In this document: positions 46,684 to 56,224 of the stretch, one piece after another
How the letters are laid out: every line of letters begins with the position of its first letter
Position numbering within the stretch: position 1 is the first letter of the stretch
Assembly (NCBI GenBank): GCA_949840465.1
Contig: CATKXE010000004.1
Span: forward strand, 1 to 64,000
From: an uncultured Lachnospiraceae bacterium
GTDB taxonomy: Bacteria > Bacillota > Clostridia > Lachnospirales > Lachnospiraceae
Length of the DNA stretch: 64,000 nt
Direction of reading: 5' to 3'
The notes under the pieces: generated by a model
Told to the model about the DNA's origin: nothing
The model's database searches: none
What the model saw: the letters and a program-made list of their open reading frames with translations, nothing else
Position numbers and translations under genes: made by a program

Positions 46684-47684
46684 GTATCTTCCCTCCTGAT
46701 CTTGAGATGGCAGGCGGAAAAATGACCGTGTTCTCCTACCTGCTGAAGTTCCGGGCACGGCAGCTTTCTACAGCTTTCAGCCGCATAAGGGCAGCGCGGA
46801 AGAAACGCACATGTATCCGGAAGATTTGCCAGATCCGGCGGCGCGCCTTCAATCGTCGTCAGCTGCTCATGCTCGTTTGCATCCAGCTTTGGCACCGCGT
46901 TAAGCAGGCCGATGGTGTAAGGATGGCAGGGCTTTGTTATCAAATCCTCTGTGGTGCCTGATTCGATGATCCTTCCCGCGTACATGACATAGATACGGTC
47001 TGCATAACGAGTCACCAGTCCCAGATTATGGGTCACAACAATCAGGGACGTTTTCATTTTATCCACCACATCTAAAAGAAGCTCCATCACCTGCGCCTGG
47101 GTCGTCACATCCAGAGCCGTAGTCGGCTCGTCCGCTATGATCAGCCTGGAATTACACGCCACGGCCACGGCGATCATCACACGCTGCCGCATCCCGCCGC
47201 TCATTTCAAAGGGATAGTTTTTCATGCGCGCTTCCGGTTCCGGGATCCCCACATTTGCAAGCGCATCCACCCCCATCTGCCATGCTTCTTTCCTGCTTAC
47301 CTTTTTATGCGTCCGGATAACCTCTGTAAGCTGCTTTCCCACGGTAATAACGGGGTTCAGGCTCGTCATGGGTTCCTGAAAGATCATGGAGATCTTTTCC
47401 CCACGCACGGCACGCATCTCTTTGGAGGTTGCACGAAATTTTAAAATATCCCGGCCTTCCAGAATCGCCTCCCCACCGAGAATCTTCCCCGGCGGAGACT
47501 GGATCAGCTGCATGACCGACATCTGCGTGACGGATTTTCCGCAGCCGCTCTCCCCTACAACGGCGACGATCTCCTGTTCATCAATATAATAAGAAACATC
47601 ATTGACTGCCTTTACTTCCCCTGAATCCGTATAAAAAGACGTTTTCAGATGGTTCACCTCTAACAAATGCTTTTTTTCAGCCAT
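46680..47684 (-). CDS. Oligopeptide-type ABC transporter ATPase (OppD/DppD-like)
   Basis: 334 aa; VVGESGCGKSVTQMSVMQLI; MSGGMRQRVMIAVAVACNSRLIIADEPTTALDVTTQAQ. Confidence 0.93.
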   Translation of the reverse strand: MAEKKHLLEVNHLKTSFYTDSGEVKAVNDVSYYIDEQEIVAVVGESGCGKSVTQMSVMQLIQSPPGKILGGEAILEGRDILKFRATSKEMRAVRGEKISMIFQEPMTSLNPVITVGKQLTEVIRTHKKVSRKEAWQMGVDALANVGIPEPEARMKNYPFEMSGGMRQRVMIAVAVACNSRLIIADEPTTALDVTTQAQVMELLLDVVDKMKTSLIVVTHNLGLVTRYADRIYVMYAGRIIESGTTEDLITKPCHPYTIGLLNAVPKLDANEHEQLTTIEGAPPDLANLPDTCAFLPRCPYAAESCRKLPCPELQQVGEHGHFSACHLKIRREDT

Positions 47685-47685
47685 A

Positions 47686-48525
47686 TTACAGTTTCCCCCT
47701 TAATCTGGGATCCAATGCATCCCGCAGTCCATCCCCTACCACATTAAACGCAACCACTACCAGAATAATACAGATACCGGGCAGGATCGAAAGCAACGGA
47801 GCCGTAGTCAGATAGGAATATCCGTCAGATACCATAGCTCCCCATGTGGCAGTCGGCGGCGCGATGCCCACGCCCAAATAACTCATGGTAGCCTCCAACA
47901 TAATGCCCTGCCCCAGATTCATAGTAAACAATACGATCAGGGACGGGAAACAGTTCGGAAGCAGGTGCTTCAGCAAAATCCTGATATTTTTAAGCCCGAT
48001 CAGTTTTCCGGCCGTCACATAATCGCTTTCCTTTATGGAAAGCACCTGGCCGTTGACCATCCTGATATAAGTGGGCACCAGGCTGACGCCGATCGATATC
48101 ACAATGCTTAACACGCCCCCGCCTAAAGCAGATGCCAGAACCAGCGTAAAAATCAGTGCGGGAATCGCCAGAATCGCATCCGTCATACGCATAATCGTCT
48201 GGTTCAGGATCCCGCCAAAATACCCCGCAACCAATCCAAGCAGGATACCCAGCACCGCGCTGAGCGCTCCTGCCAGGATACTGGTGTACAAGGAAATCCT
48301 TGCCCCGTATAAAATCCGGCTCAGGACGTCGCGCCCCAGATAATCCGTACCAAGCAGATGTTCGCCGGAAATCCCCTTCACAACATTCCTCAGGTCGTTT
48401 ACATTCGGGTCGCAGGGGGCTAAAACCGGTGCAAATACCGCCACAAAAATCAACAGAACCACAATAACAAAACAAATTCCAGATAAAATGCCGCGGTTGA
48501 AAAAGACCTTCATTTTTCTCTTCAT
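47686..48525 (-). CDS. Oligopeptide-type ABC transporter permease (OppC/DppC-like)
   Basis: 279 aa; HLLGTDYLGRDVLSRILYGARISL; LGVGIAPPTATWGAMVSDG. Confidence 0.93.
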   Translation of the reverse strand: MKRKMKVFFNRGILSGICFVIVVLLIFVAVFAPVLAPCDPNVNDLRNVVKGISGEHLLGTDYLGRDVLSRILYGARISLYTSILAGALSAVLGILLGLVAGYFGGILNQTIMRMTDAILAIPALIFTLVLASALGGGVLSIVISIGVSLVPTYIRMVNGQVLSIKESDYVTAGKLIGLKNIRILLKHLLPNCFPSLIVLFTMNLGQGIMLEATMSYLGVGIAPPTATWGAMVSDGYSYLTTAPLLSILPGICIILVVVAFNVVGDGLRDALDPRLRGKL

Positions 48526-48530
48526 GACAT

Positions 48531-49481
48531 TTACCTCCAGGATTTTCTGACGCGGGGATCCACCACGCCGTACAGCAGATCCACAATAAAGTTACAGCCT
48601 ACCGTTACCAGGGAAATCACCAGTACGCAGGCCTGGATGATAAAATAGTCTCTCTCTGTAATCGCCCGTATCAAAAGCGCGCCGATGCCTGGAATATTAA
48701 AAATACGTTCTATGACTACAGACCCCCCTACAATGATGCGTACCTGCAAGCCGATGATCGTTATCACCGGGATCAGCGCATTTTTCAATGCGTGCCGGAA
48801 GATCACGCTCCCCTCGGAAATTCCGTTTGCCCGGGCAGTACGCACATAATCCTGATTGATCACTTCCAGCATATTCGAACGGGTCTGTCTGGTAATCGTC
48901 GCAATAAAGCCAAACGACAGACACAGCACCGGCAGAAATGCCATATAAACATATTTCCCAAAATCCTCAGACGGAGCGGTATATCCCTGTATGGGAAGGA
49001 CATGTAACTTTAAACCAAACAGGAAGATACATAATATGGCAATCCAAAACTGCGGAACACCAATACCGATATTTGCGATCGAAGTGATCACCTGATCGAT
49101 CCATGTTCCCCGTTTTACGGCAGTCACTACGCCAAACAGAATGCCGAAAACAGCTGAGATCAGTACAACAGGAATTCCAATCGCCATGGTTACGGGTAAT
49201 TTTGTTTTTATCAACGTGGTAACATCCTCGCCGTAAAGAAGAGACTTGCCAAAATCACCATGTAAAATCCCTTCCACCCAAAGACCATACTGCTGAATGA
49301 TCGGCTTATCCAAATGATACTTTGCACGGTATTCTGCAATGGTCTCCTCTGATACAGATTCCCCCAGGGCGATCCGAATGGGATCACCCGGAAGAATATG
49401 CATTAAGGAAAACGCAAATACAGAAACCAGGAAAATGATCAAAATAGACATCGCCAGTCGTTTTATAATGTATTTTCCCAT
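48531..49481 (-). CDS. Oligopeptide-type ABC transporter permease (OppB/DppB-like)
   Basis: 316 aa; YIIKRLAMSILIIFLVSVFAFSLMHILPGDP; TRQTRSNMLEVINQDYVRTARANGI. Confidence 0.93.
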   Translation of the reverse strand: MGKYIIKRLAMSILIIFLVSVFAFSLMHILPGDPIRIALGESVSEETIAEYRAKYHLDKPIIQQYGLWVEGILHGDFGKSLLYGEDVTTLIKTKLPVTMAIGIPVVLISAVFGILFGVVTAVKRGTWIDQVITSIANIGIGVPQFWIAILCIFLFGLKLHVLPIQGYTAPSEDFGKYVYMAFLPVLCLSFGFIATITRQTRSNMLEVINQDYVRTARANGISEGSVIFRHALKNALIPVITIIGLQVRIIVGGSVVIERIFNIPGIGALLIRAITERDYFIIQACVLVISLVTVGCNFIVDLLYGVVDPRVRKSWR

Positions 49482-49495
49482 AATTCATACTCCTT

Positions 49496-50185
49496 TTAGT
49501 AGCCTCTTGTATCTCTCCTCACCCCATAGCCGTCCCATGTCCCATAAGGCGCAGGAGGTTCAGGCAGAAATCTGTTCGCCTCATCCGGTTTGTAATAATC
49601 AACAAAACAGTCGGATGGCCTTACAAGCTCCTCCGCCCTGCATGCTTCATCCAAAAGCGGATATTCACATTCCTTCAGATAGCTTCTGTTCTGCGCCAGC
49701 CATCCATAGCAGGTATCGCCTTCGACCACTACGATCCATTGGAGATGCCAGAATTTCCATCCTTCTTCCGTATGGAGCAATTCCACATAGTAGCGCCCCA
49801 TATCCCATGCTTCCGACTCTGCCTGGGGCAGGCATTTAAAACCGGGTGAAATCAGGGCTGCCCTGGCAGTCTTTCTGTCCCCGGCAATTTCCATGCACAG
49901 AGCCGCCGCGCCGTGTTCCACCATAGCGCCTCCCATGCGGCCGATCTCCACTCTCTGGTCATAAAAATCCATGATCTCTTTTTTGCCCTGATATTTCCCG
50001 CGTCCCAGTTCCAGAGACACTTCCGGGTCTTCCATGGCAAAGCAGGAGGCAATCCCTTTTACGTCTCCATTTTCCAGACAGAACAAATACCGGTTGATCA
50101 GATTACGAATCTCAGCCTGGCTTAAAGCATGGTCGATTTTTTCTTCCAGCGCATCCAGCCTGCTGATGCTGTCTTTTTCGGTCAT
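49496..50185 (-). CDS. SnoaL/NTF2-like protein, paralog 1
   Basis: 229 aa; LDALEEKIDHALSQAEIRNLINRYLFCLENGDV; GWKFWHLQWIVVVEG; PEPPAPYGTWDGYGVRRDTRGY. Confidence 0.8.
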   Translation of the reverse strand: MTEKDSISRLDALEEKIDHALSQAEIRNLINRYLFCLENGDVKGIASCFAMEDPEVSLELGRGKYQGKKEIMDFYDQRVEIGRMGGAMVEHGAAALCMEIAGDRKTARAALISPGFKCLPQAESEAWDMGRYYVELLHTEEGWKFWHLQWIVVVEGDTCYGWLAQNRSYLKECEYPLLDEACRAEELVRPSDCFVDYYKPDEANRFLPEPPAPYGTWDGYGVRRDTRGY

Positions 50186-50199
50186 CGAAGTTCCCTCCT

Positions 50200-50898
50200 T
50201 TACTGCTTTCTGGTTATATCCATTGACGTCTTGCCGTTCCAGATATCGTAACTCTTCGGAGGTTCCGGCATCAGGTAATTTACTTTTTCAGGGTCATAGT
50301 GTTTCGGCCACGGGTAATCCGAAGGATAACTGCCGGGAGCTCCTTTGGGCATATCTGCGTATACATCCGCCAGCTCCGGGTGTATTAATTCCTTATCATG
50401 CGCTGTCTGTTCTTTCAGCCATCCTACGGTCATCGGCGTCTCGAAGGTGCGGAAATACTGCACATGCCACAGTTTCCATACCCCGTCCTCTTTCATAAGG
50501 TCTACATGGTATTTGCCGTAAATCCAGTTCTGGACTAATGCTTTTGCCGCTGCATCCAGCCCCGACGCCAGACAGGTAAGCTTTGCTGTTTTTCCGTCGC
50601 CGGCAATTTCTACCACAGGGGTGTCCACGTAATGGTAGATCATAATACCGGGCTTCCTGGCAAGCTTCGGCATAAAGCTGAAATATTCTTTAATCCTTTC
50701 GTACCCTTCAAAAATCCCCTCCTCCGCAATTTCCAATGAAACGTCATCCCTTGTAGAAAACTGTTCCATCGTGCCGTTGATATGGAGTTCGCCATAGTAG
50801 TGTATATAACGGTAGAACCGGTTCAATATGGCGTCCATATCCGACAGGCCTTCCGCAAAAAGCTCTAACTGTTCCAAATCCCTTTCCAATGCTTCCAT
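50200..50898 (-). CDS. SnoaL/NTF2-like protein, paralog 2
   Basis: 232 aa; VEIAGDGKTAKLTCLA; GVWKLWHVQYF; PEPPKSYDIWNG. Confidence 0.8.
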   Translation of the reverse strand: MEALERDLEQLELFAEGLSDMDAILNRFYRYIHYYGELHINGTMEQFSTRDDVSLEIAEEGIFEGYERIKEYFSFMPKLARKPGIMIYHYVDTPVVEIAGDGKTAKLTCLASGLDAAAKALVQNWIYGKYHVDLMKEDGVWKLWHVQYFRTFETPMTVGWLKEQTAHDKELIHPELADVYADMPKGAPGSYPSDYPWPKHYDPEKVNYLMPEPPKSYDIWNGKTSMDITRKQ

Positions 50899-50913
50899 AT
50901 TGATGAACCTCCC

Positions 50914-51636
50914 TTAATATCTCTCTCTGTCCCAAAAATGCTGCAAAATACGGGTTCGTTTTAATGCAGTAATGCCGTCGTAGGTCTCATAAGGATCCGG
51001 CGCCTCAGGAATGTAATCATAGGGCGCTTTCGGGTTAAAGATCACAGGCCAATAGGTACTCGGCTTATTTGCCCTTGCAGTAAATACATCGGAAAGCTCC
51101 GGGTGTTTCCACTCTTCATTGTTTGTCGTCTGTGAATACATGAATCCTTTCTTCACTTCCGAATCATAGATCAGGAACCAATGCAGATGCCAGATCTTCC
51201 ATGTCCCGTCCTCTCCCCTGATAAAGTCTACATAATAGCGTCCCGCGAGATATGTCTGGAGCTTTGCGGCCGCCACTGCTTTAACCCCTCTGGCAAAGCA
51301 TACCAGCTTGGCCGTTTTTCCGTCGCCCGCCAGTTCGATCACAGGGCAGACACAGTGCTGTTCTACCAGAATACCGGGCTTTTGGGACAGCCTTCTAAAA
51401 CAATCGAAATAACTCTCCACTGCTTCCTTTCCCTCATACACCTCAGAATATCCTTCCTCGATGGAAACATCACTCTGATCCAGGGCCAGCGTGGACAGAA
51501 TGCCTTCCACATGCTGCAGGTTGTAATACTGCAGGTATGTGTTGAATAATTTTTCAACTGTCTGGATATCCGATACTCTCTGCGCCCTTCTCTTTAAATC
51601 CTCATATCTTGCACGAAGTTTTTCTTCCCTTTCCAC
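50914..51636 (-). CDS. SnoaL/NTF2-like protein, paralog 3
   Basis: 240 aa; IELAGDGKTAKLVCFA; GTWKIWHLHWF; PEAPDPYETYDG. Confidence 0.8.
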   Translation of the reverse strand: MEREEKLRARYEDLKRRAQRVSDIQTVEKLFNTYLQYYNLQHVEGILSTLALDQSDVSIEEGYSEVYEGKEAVESYFDCFRRLSQKPGILVEQHCVCPVIELAGDGKTAKLVCFARGVKAVAAAKLQTYLAGRYYVDFIRGEDGTWKIWHLHWFLIYDSEVKKGFMYSQTTNNEEWKHPELSDVFTARANKPSTYWPVIFNPKAPYDYIPEAPDPYETYDGITALKRTRILQHFWDRERY

Positions 51637-51670
51637 GGTCGTTTCCTCCTTGTAAATAATGTAATACCCA

Positions 51671-51738
51671 CCTCACGTTCATTCGAGGGCAGGCCGGAGG
51701 AAGGCATTTAGAGAAATGCTTCGCATTTGCCTTCCTCC
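51671..51738 (-). repeat. Family 2 intercistronic palindromic element, copy 2
   Basis: Minus: GGAGGAAGGCAAATGCGAAGCATTTCTCTAAATGCCTTCCTCCGGCCTGCCCTCGAATGAACGTGAGG, starting right at the paralog 4 stop codon. Confidence 0.85.
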
Positions 51739-52433
51739 TAATATCCTCTTGTTCTTATCAAATCATCTGCTTCTTTCCAGGTGTCATAGGGTACCGGCGG
51801 CTCCGGATACACGTACATATGGCCATCCTGCCGGTAATTATCCTCATACGGACACGGCTCCGGCTCAACCGTAATATTCCCGTTATGGATGCTGTCCAGT
51901 TCATCAAACATACATTCTTTCCAATAGCTTCTGTTCTGATACAGCCACCCAAAGGCCGCGTCAGCCTCCACAAAAATGAACCAGTGCCAGTGCCAGATCT
52001 TCCACACGCCATCCTCCTTGATCAGATCATGATAATACTTCCCTTCCGACCACACCTGGGAGCGCCCCAATGCAAGACATTTGTATCCCGGAGAAAACTC
52101 CGCTACTTTTGCAGTTTTCCCGTCTTCTGCAATTTCAATAACTTTCGCCACAGATTCATGCTCCACAAGCGCCCCTGGCATACGCGCCAGGGCGGGACGC
52201 TGGTCGAAAAATTCCAGATTCGGCCTGGAACCCACCATACGCCCGCCCATTCCTGCGTCCGACCAGACACGCGGCGCATCCCAGTTAATGGCACTCGTAA
52301 TCCCATTACAATCCGCGCCCTGAAAATAGGAAAGATACTTATTGATCTCCTTGGTGATGGCAATCACATCTTCCGCATGGGTAATCTTTTTTTCCAGTGC
52401 ATCCAGACGTTTTTCCATCTCATCTAAATTCAT
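51738..52433 (-). CDS. SnoaL/NTF2-like protein, paralog 4
   Basis: 231 aa; LDALEKKITHAEDVIAITKEINKYLSYFQGAD; GVWKIWHWHWFIFVE; PEPPVPYDTWKEADDLIRTRGY. Confidence 0.8.
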   Translation of the reverse strand: MNLDEMEKRLDALEKKITHAEDVIAITKEINKYLSYFQGADCNGITSAINWDAPRVWSDAGMGGRMVGSRPNLEFFDQRPALARMPGALVEHESVAKVIEIAEDGKTAKVAEFSPGYKCLALGRSQVWSEGKYYHDLIKEDGVWKIWHWHWFIFVEADAAFGWLYQNRSYWKECMFDELDSIHNGNITVEPEPCPYEDNYRQDGHMYVYPEPPVPYDTWKEADDLIRTRGY

Positions 52434-52540
52434 CCCTGTCCCTCCTTAGAAAATGTTGAATCATCCCTTGTAAACTTTGTATCCGGCGGCCCCATTTGTC
52501 ATATGGAGCCGCCGGCTTTGGATACATATAGATGCCGGGC

Positions 52541-54157
52541 TTATTCCTCTATCCACGCTTTGTACAGTGTGCCGGCTGAGTATTCCGCATCATTTACTCC
52601 GTCGTCATGGAGTTTTTCGCTCTTGATGATCGGCTGGTACACAGTTACCACCGGATTCAGGTCGCAGATATCATCGATCAGGATCGTCTGCGCTTCCCGT
52701 ATGGACGCCTGTGCCTCCTCCGGAGTCTTTGCCCCTACGGCATCTGCAATCGCAGCATCCAGTTCATCCGGGCGCAGCAGGGAATCCAGTCCAAGCACAA
52801 TGCCGCTCAGCCCCTGACGGAACATCGAGGACATCTGGTTGGTCACATCAACAGGAAGGGAAGATGTATGGAAAAACATCCCGGTACTCCACTTCGTCAG
52901 ATTCTGGGAAAAATCTCCCGTATCCTGAACATCCACTTCCATTTCAATGCCGATCTCTGCAAGCATAGCCTGAATCGCCGTTACACAATTTACCTGCATA
53001 ATATCATTCCGAACGATACATGTGGTCTTGAAACCATTTTCGTATCCGGCTTCCTTTAAAAGTTCTTTTGCTTTCTCCACATCATATTCATACCCTTTTG
53101 TCTCCGTATTGTAGAATACAGAGCCGTCAGGCGCAAATTGGTTGGTCACGGAAGCATAGCCGCTGTAAATACTGTCAACCAGAGCCTCCTTGTCGATCGC
53201 GTAGGATACGGCCTGACGCACCTTCACATCGTAGAAAGGATTATTCTCTTCATCCAGGCAATTAAAGCAGAGCAGCGCGATCTGGGACGGCACGCCCAGG
53301 GCAGCCGTGCAGCCTGAAGCCTTCAGCTCATCCACCAGTTTATAATCTGTACAATACATCATCTGAGCGTCGTCATTCTGCATTGCAGCCTGTGCAACCA
53401 ATGAATCCGAATAAATCTTGACCGTGACAGAATCCAGATACGGCGCTCCCTGCCAGTAATCGTCAAATCTTGCAAATACTTTCTCCGTGTCGCGGCTCAT
53501 ACTCTCAAATGCAAACGGTCCCGTGCCCACCGGTTTTGCTTCGCAGCCTTCTTCTCCACCTTCTTCATAGGCTTTTTGCGACGTCATGATACCGCATTCT
53601 CTTGCCAGAGAATAGGGGATCGTCGCATCCCACTGGGACAGTTTAATCTCAAATGTATAATCCCCTGTTGATTCGATGGATTCAATATTGCTGAAAAATG
53701 CACCGCTCTTGATACCCTTCTCTTTATATACCCCCAGGCACCATGCAGCAACCTCTCCGGTCAGCTCCGTGCCGTCATGGAACTTGACGCCTTCATTTAA
53801 AGTGACGGTATATTTCAGGTTCTCCTGATCCGCTTCATAGGACTTTGCCAGCCAGGGAACCACATTGCCTGCATCGTCTACACGGAACAGCGTCTCATAT
53901 ACGGTAAGCATATACTGAAACTTGTCGTTATAGGACTGTAGGTTGTACCACACGGTATGGGTCACCTCGGCAGTATCAATAATGACAAGATCCCCGCCCT
54001 TCTGCGATTCATCCGCGGAAGTTTCCTCTTTGGAATCCTGGGTTTCTTCTTTTTGCGTATCCTCGGCGGGCTTCGCCTGATCTGCGTTATTTCCGCATGC
54101 ACACAGCCCCATAGCCAGCGTCAGCACGAGCAGAAAGCTTACAAAACGTTTTTTCAT
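52541..54157 (-). CDS. Family 5 (peptide/nickel-type) ABC substrate-binding lipoprotein
   Basis: 538 aa; signal MKKRFVSFLLVLTLAMGLCACGNN; NEGVKFHDGTELTGEVAAW; VRQAVSYAIDKEALVDSIY. Confidence 0.93.
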   Translation of the reverse strand: MKKRFVSFLLVLTLAMGLCACGNNADQAKPAEDTQKEETQDSKEETSADESQKGGDLVIIDTAEVTHTVWYNLQSYNDKFQYMLTVYETLFRVDDAGNVVPWLAKSYEADQENLKYTVTLNEGVKFHDGTELTGEVAAWCLGVYKEKGIKSGAFFSNIESIESTGDYTFEIKLSQWDATIPYSLARECGIMTSQKAYEEGGEEGCEAKPVGTGPFAFESMSRDTEKVFARFDDYWQGAPYLDSVTVKIYSDSLVAQAAMQNDDAQMMYCTDYKLVDELKASGCTAALGVPSQIALLCFNCLDEENNPFYDVKVRQAVSYAIDKEALVDSIYSGYASVTNQFAPDGSVFYNTETKGYEYDVEKAKELLKEAGYENGFKTTCIVRNDIMQVNCVTAIQAMLAEIGIEMEVDVQDTGDFSQNLTKWSTGMFFHTSSLPVDVTNQMSSMFRQGLSGIVLGLDSLLRPDELDAAIADAVGAKTPEEAQASIREAQTILIDDICDLNPVVTVYQPIIKSEKLHDDGVNDAEYSAGTLYKAWIEE

Positions 54158-54184
54158 AGTATTTTCCTCCTGTTTTTTTATTCG

Positions 54185-55126
54185 TTATTTCATATGAGTT
54201 TCCATGTGGCAGAAGAAATCAGACTTTTGTCCTGATATCGTATTCTCCGGCCGTTCTTCCCAATTCATCTCAATATCCTGCCAGTAATGGTCCTGCAGGC
54301 CGAACAGCTCGCAGGGGCATACAAAATGCGGGTCGGGAGTCAGGGTTTTATTAAAATAGGTATTGTTGCGGTCTTTAAAAATATGATGCCCATAGTCCAG
54401 CATCCCTTCCAGTGCGGCATACATCAGATAATGGATCCCCACAAACTTAAATCCCAGAGGCGTCAGATCATCAATATCCACATCACTCTTACCATCCTTA
54501 GAACCCAGATCCGGATACATTTTCCATCCCGGAACCCGTCTGGAAATCTCCCGGCAAAGCTCCATCTTCTTATCTGCCGGAGCCTTATTCAGTTCCACCA
54601 GAAGCGTCATCTCCGCCCCTGCCTCCCGATAGGAATTACACCTCCTGCAAGCCTCGTCCAGATTCTTGTATGGATCCACATCACACCGGGCGATCAGCAT
54701 ACAATCCGTATCCTTTAATGCAGCGTGGGCGGCAGTAAAACGCTTAACCGCGTCTTCTTCGGAGATCAGCTTTCCTTCCGCGTCCAGATCCGTGATCAAA
54801 ATACCGGATGCCCCGGCCCTTGCCATACGTACACAGGCATGATAGGTATTGATCGGTTTGCCGAACCCGTCGTCTGCATCGATCACCAACGGCAGCGGTG
54901 AAAACGCGGCAATCCTTTCCGTAGCCCCCACCACATCATCCAATGTGATCAGTCCCATATCTGGATTGCCCATGATGCTGCAGGAGAATTCTGCACTGCT
55001 TAAAAGGATTGCCTGGAATCCACAGAGTTCCACACATTTGGCTGAGGAACAGTCAAAAATCTCCGGACACATTACAATTTCCTCAGATTCTGTCAGCAGC
55101 TGCCTTAAACTTCTTTTACACGCCAT
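54185..55126 (-). CDS. Isocitrate lyase/PEP mutase superfamily protein, atypical
   Basis: 313 aa; LPLVIDADDGFGKPINTYHACVRMARAGASGILITDLD; MLIARCDVDPYKNLDEACRRCNSYREAGAE. Confidence 0.8.
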   Translation of the reverse strand: MACKRSLRQLLTESEEIVMCPEIFDCSSAKCVELCGFQAILLSSAEFSCSIMGNPDMGLITLDDVVGATERIAAFSPLPLVIDADDGFGKPINTYHACVRMARAGASGILITDLDAEGKLISEEDAVKRFTAAHAALKDTDCMLIARCDVDPYKNLDEACRRCNSYREAGAEMTLLVELNKAPADKKMELCREISRRVPGWKMYPDLGSKDGKSDVDIDDLTPLGFKFVGIHYLMYAALEGMLDYGHHIFKDRNNTYFNKTLTPDPHFVCPCELFGLQDHYWQDIEMNWEERPENTISGQKSDFFCHMETHMK

Positions 55127-55150
55127 TACAAAGACCTCCTTTAATATATT

Positions 55151-56107
55151 TTAAAATCGATCCGTATCTCTTACGAAGAACGGAGTGATTCTCTTAGCCA
55201 GCGCATCCTCCTGATCCACCACATATTTGCCCTCCAGTTCTGCCCAGTAGCCGTCCCGCAGGTAGAATGTCATAGGCGAGAAACATTTAAATCCTGTATA
55301 ATCGTAATGGTTTTCCACGTATACATTATCGCGGGATTCCATAACATGTTTCCCTGTATCCAGCATGGCAAGCATGGCGGCGTGCATTGAATAGTGGACG
55401 CCGGTAAATTTATATCTGTATTTTGCAATCTCTTCCAGATTCACGTCGCTCTGGCCACTGTGGGACATCAGGTCAGGATACCAGTGCCAACCGGGAATTG
55501 CATCGGAAAGCTGAATCGCAAGCGGCAGGCGCATTTCTGCCGGCGCACTGTTGAGGCCAAGCACACAGATGCAGTCTGCGCCTGCTTCCACGTACCTGTT
55601 GCAGCGGCTGATCACTTCCTCCAGATGTTCCACCGGGCTCACATCGCAGCGGGCAATCAGTATCGCGCCTGTATCCGCCTCATCCAGCCCGTCTCTGGCC
55701 GCCTTAAACCTGAGTACCGCTTCCTCCACAGGCAGCACGCCTGCCCTGGACTGGGCCGCCGCATCTGTAATCAGCACCCCGGCTGCTCCGGCCTTGGCAA
55801 GGCGCCTGCAGGCATACCATGTATTCAATGCCCTGCCGAAACCAAAACCGTCATCTGCGTCGATTAAAAGCGGCATGCTTACTGCATTTGTGATCCTGTC
55901 CGTGATCCATACAAACTCATCCAGAGACAAAAGCTGCAGATCCGGCACTCCGGTCATGGCGCAGGCGAAATCTCCGCTGCTTAACATAATGCATTCAAAA
56001 CCGTTGATCTCCGCTGCCCGGGCGGACGCACAGTCGTGCAGCTCCGGGACAATGATGATCTCTTCTCTGGACATCAGTTCTTTCAGGTCAATTTTCTTTT
56101 GTTTCAT
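55151..56107 (-). CDS. Isocitrate lyase/PEP mutase superfamily protein, atypical, paralog of the previous
   Basis: 318 aa; MPLLIDADDGFGFGRALNTWYACRRLAKAGAAGVLITDAA; ILIARCDVSPVEHLEEVISRCNRYVEAGAD. Confidence 0.8.
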   Translation of the reverse strand: MKQKKIDLKELMSREEIIIVPELHDCASARAAEINGFECIMLSSGDFACAMTGVPDLQLLSLDEFVWITDRITNAVSMPLLIDADDGFGFGRALNTWYACRRLAKAGAAGVLITDAAAQSRAGVLPVEEAVLRFKAARDGLDEADTGAILIARCDVSPVEHLEEVISRCNRYVEAGADCICVLGLNSAPAEMRLPLAIQLSDAIPGWHWYPDLMSHSGQSDVNLEEIAKYRYKFTGVHYSMHAAMLAMLDTGKHVMESRDNVYVENHYDYTGFKCFSPMTFYLRDGYWAELEGKYVVDQEDALAKRITPFFVRDTDRF

Positions 56108-56224
56108 GAAACACCTCCTTGTTTTCTCTCTGCCTCCATCCTTTTTTCGGCTCCCCTGTTGGAATCCATTGTTCCCTTTTTTCGGCTCCCTGTCAGGATT
56201 CTTTGCGCCCCTTTTTCGCTCCCC

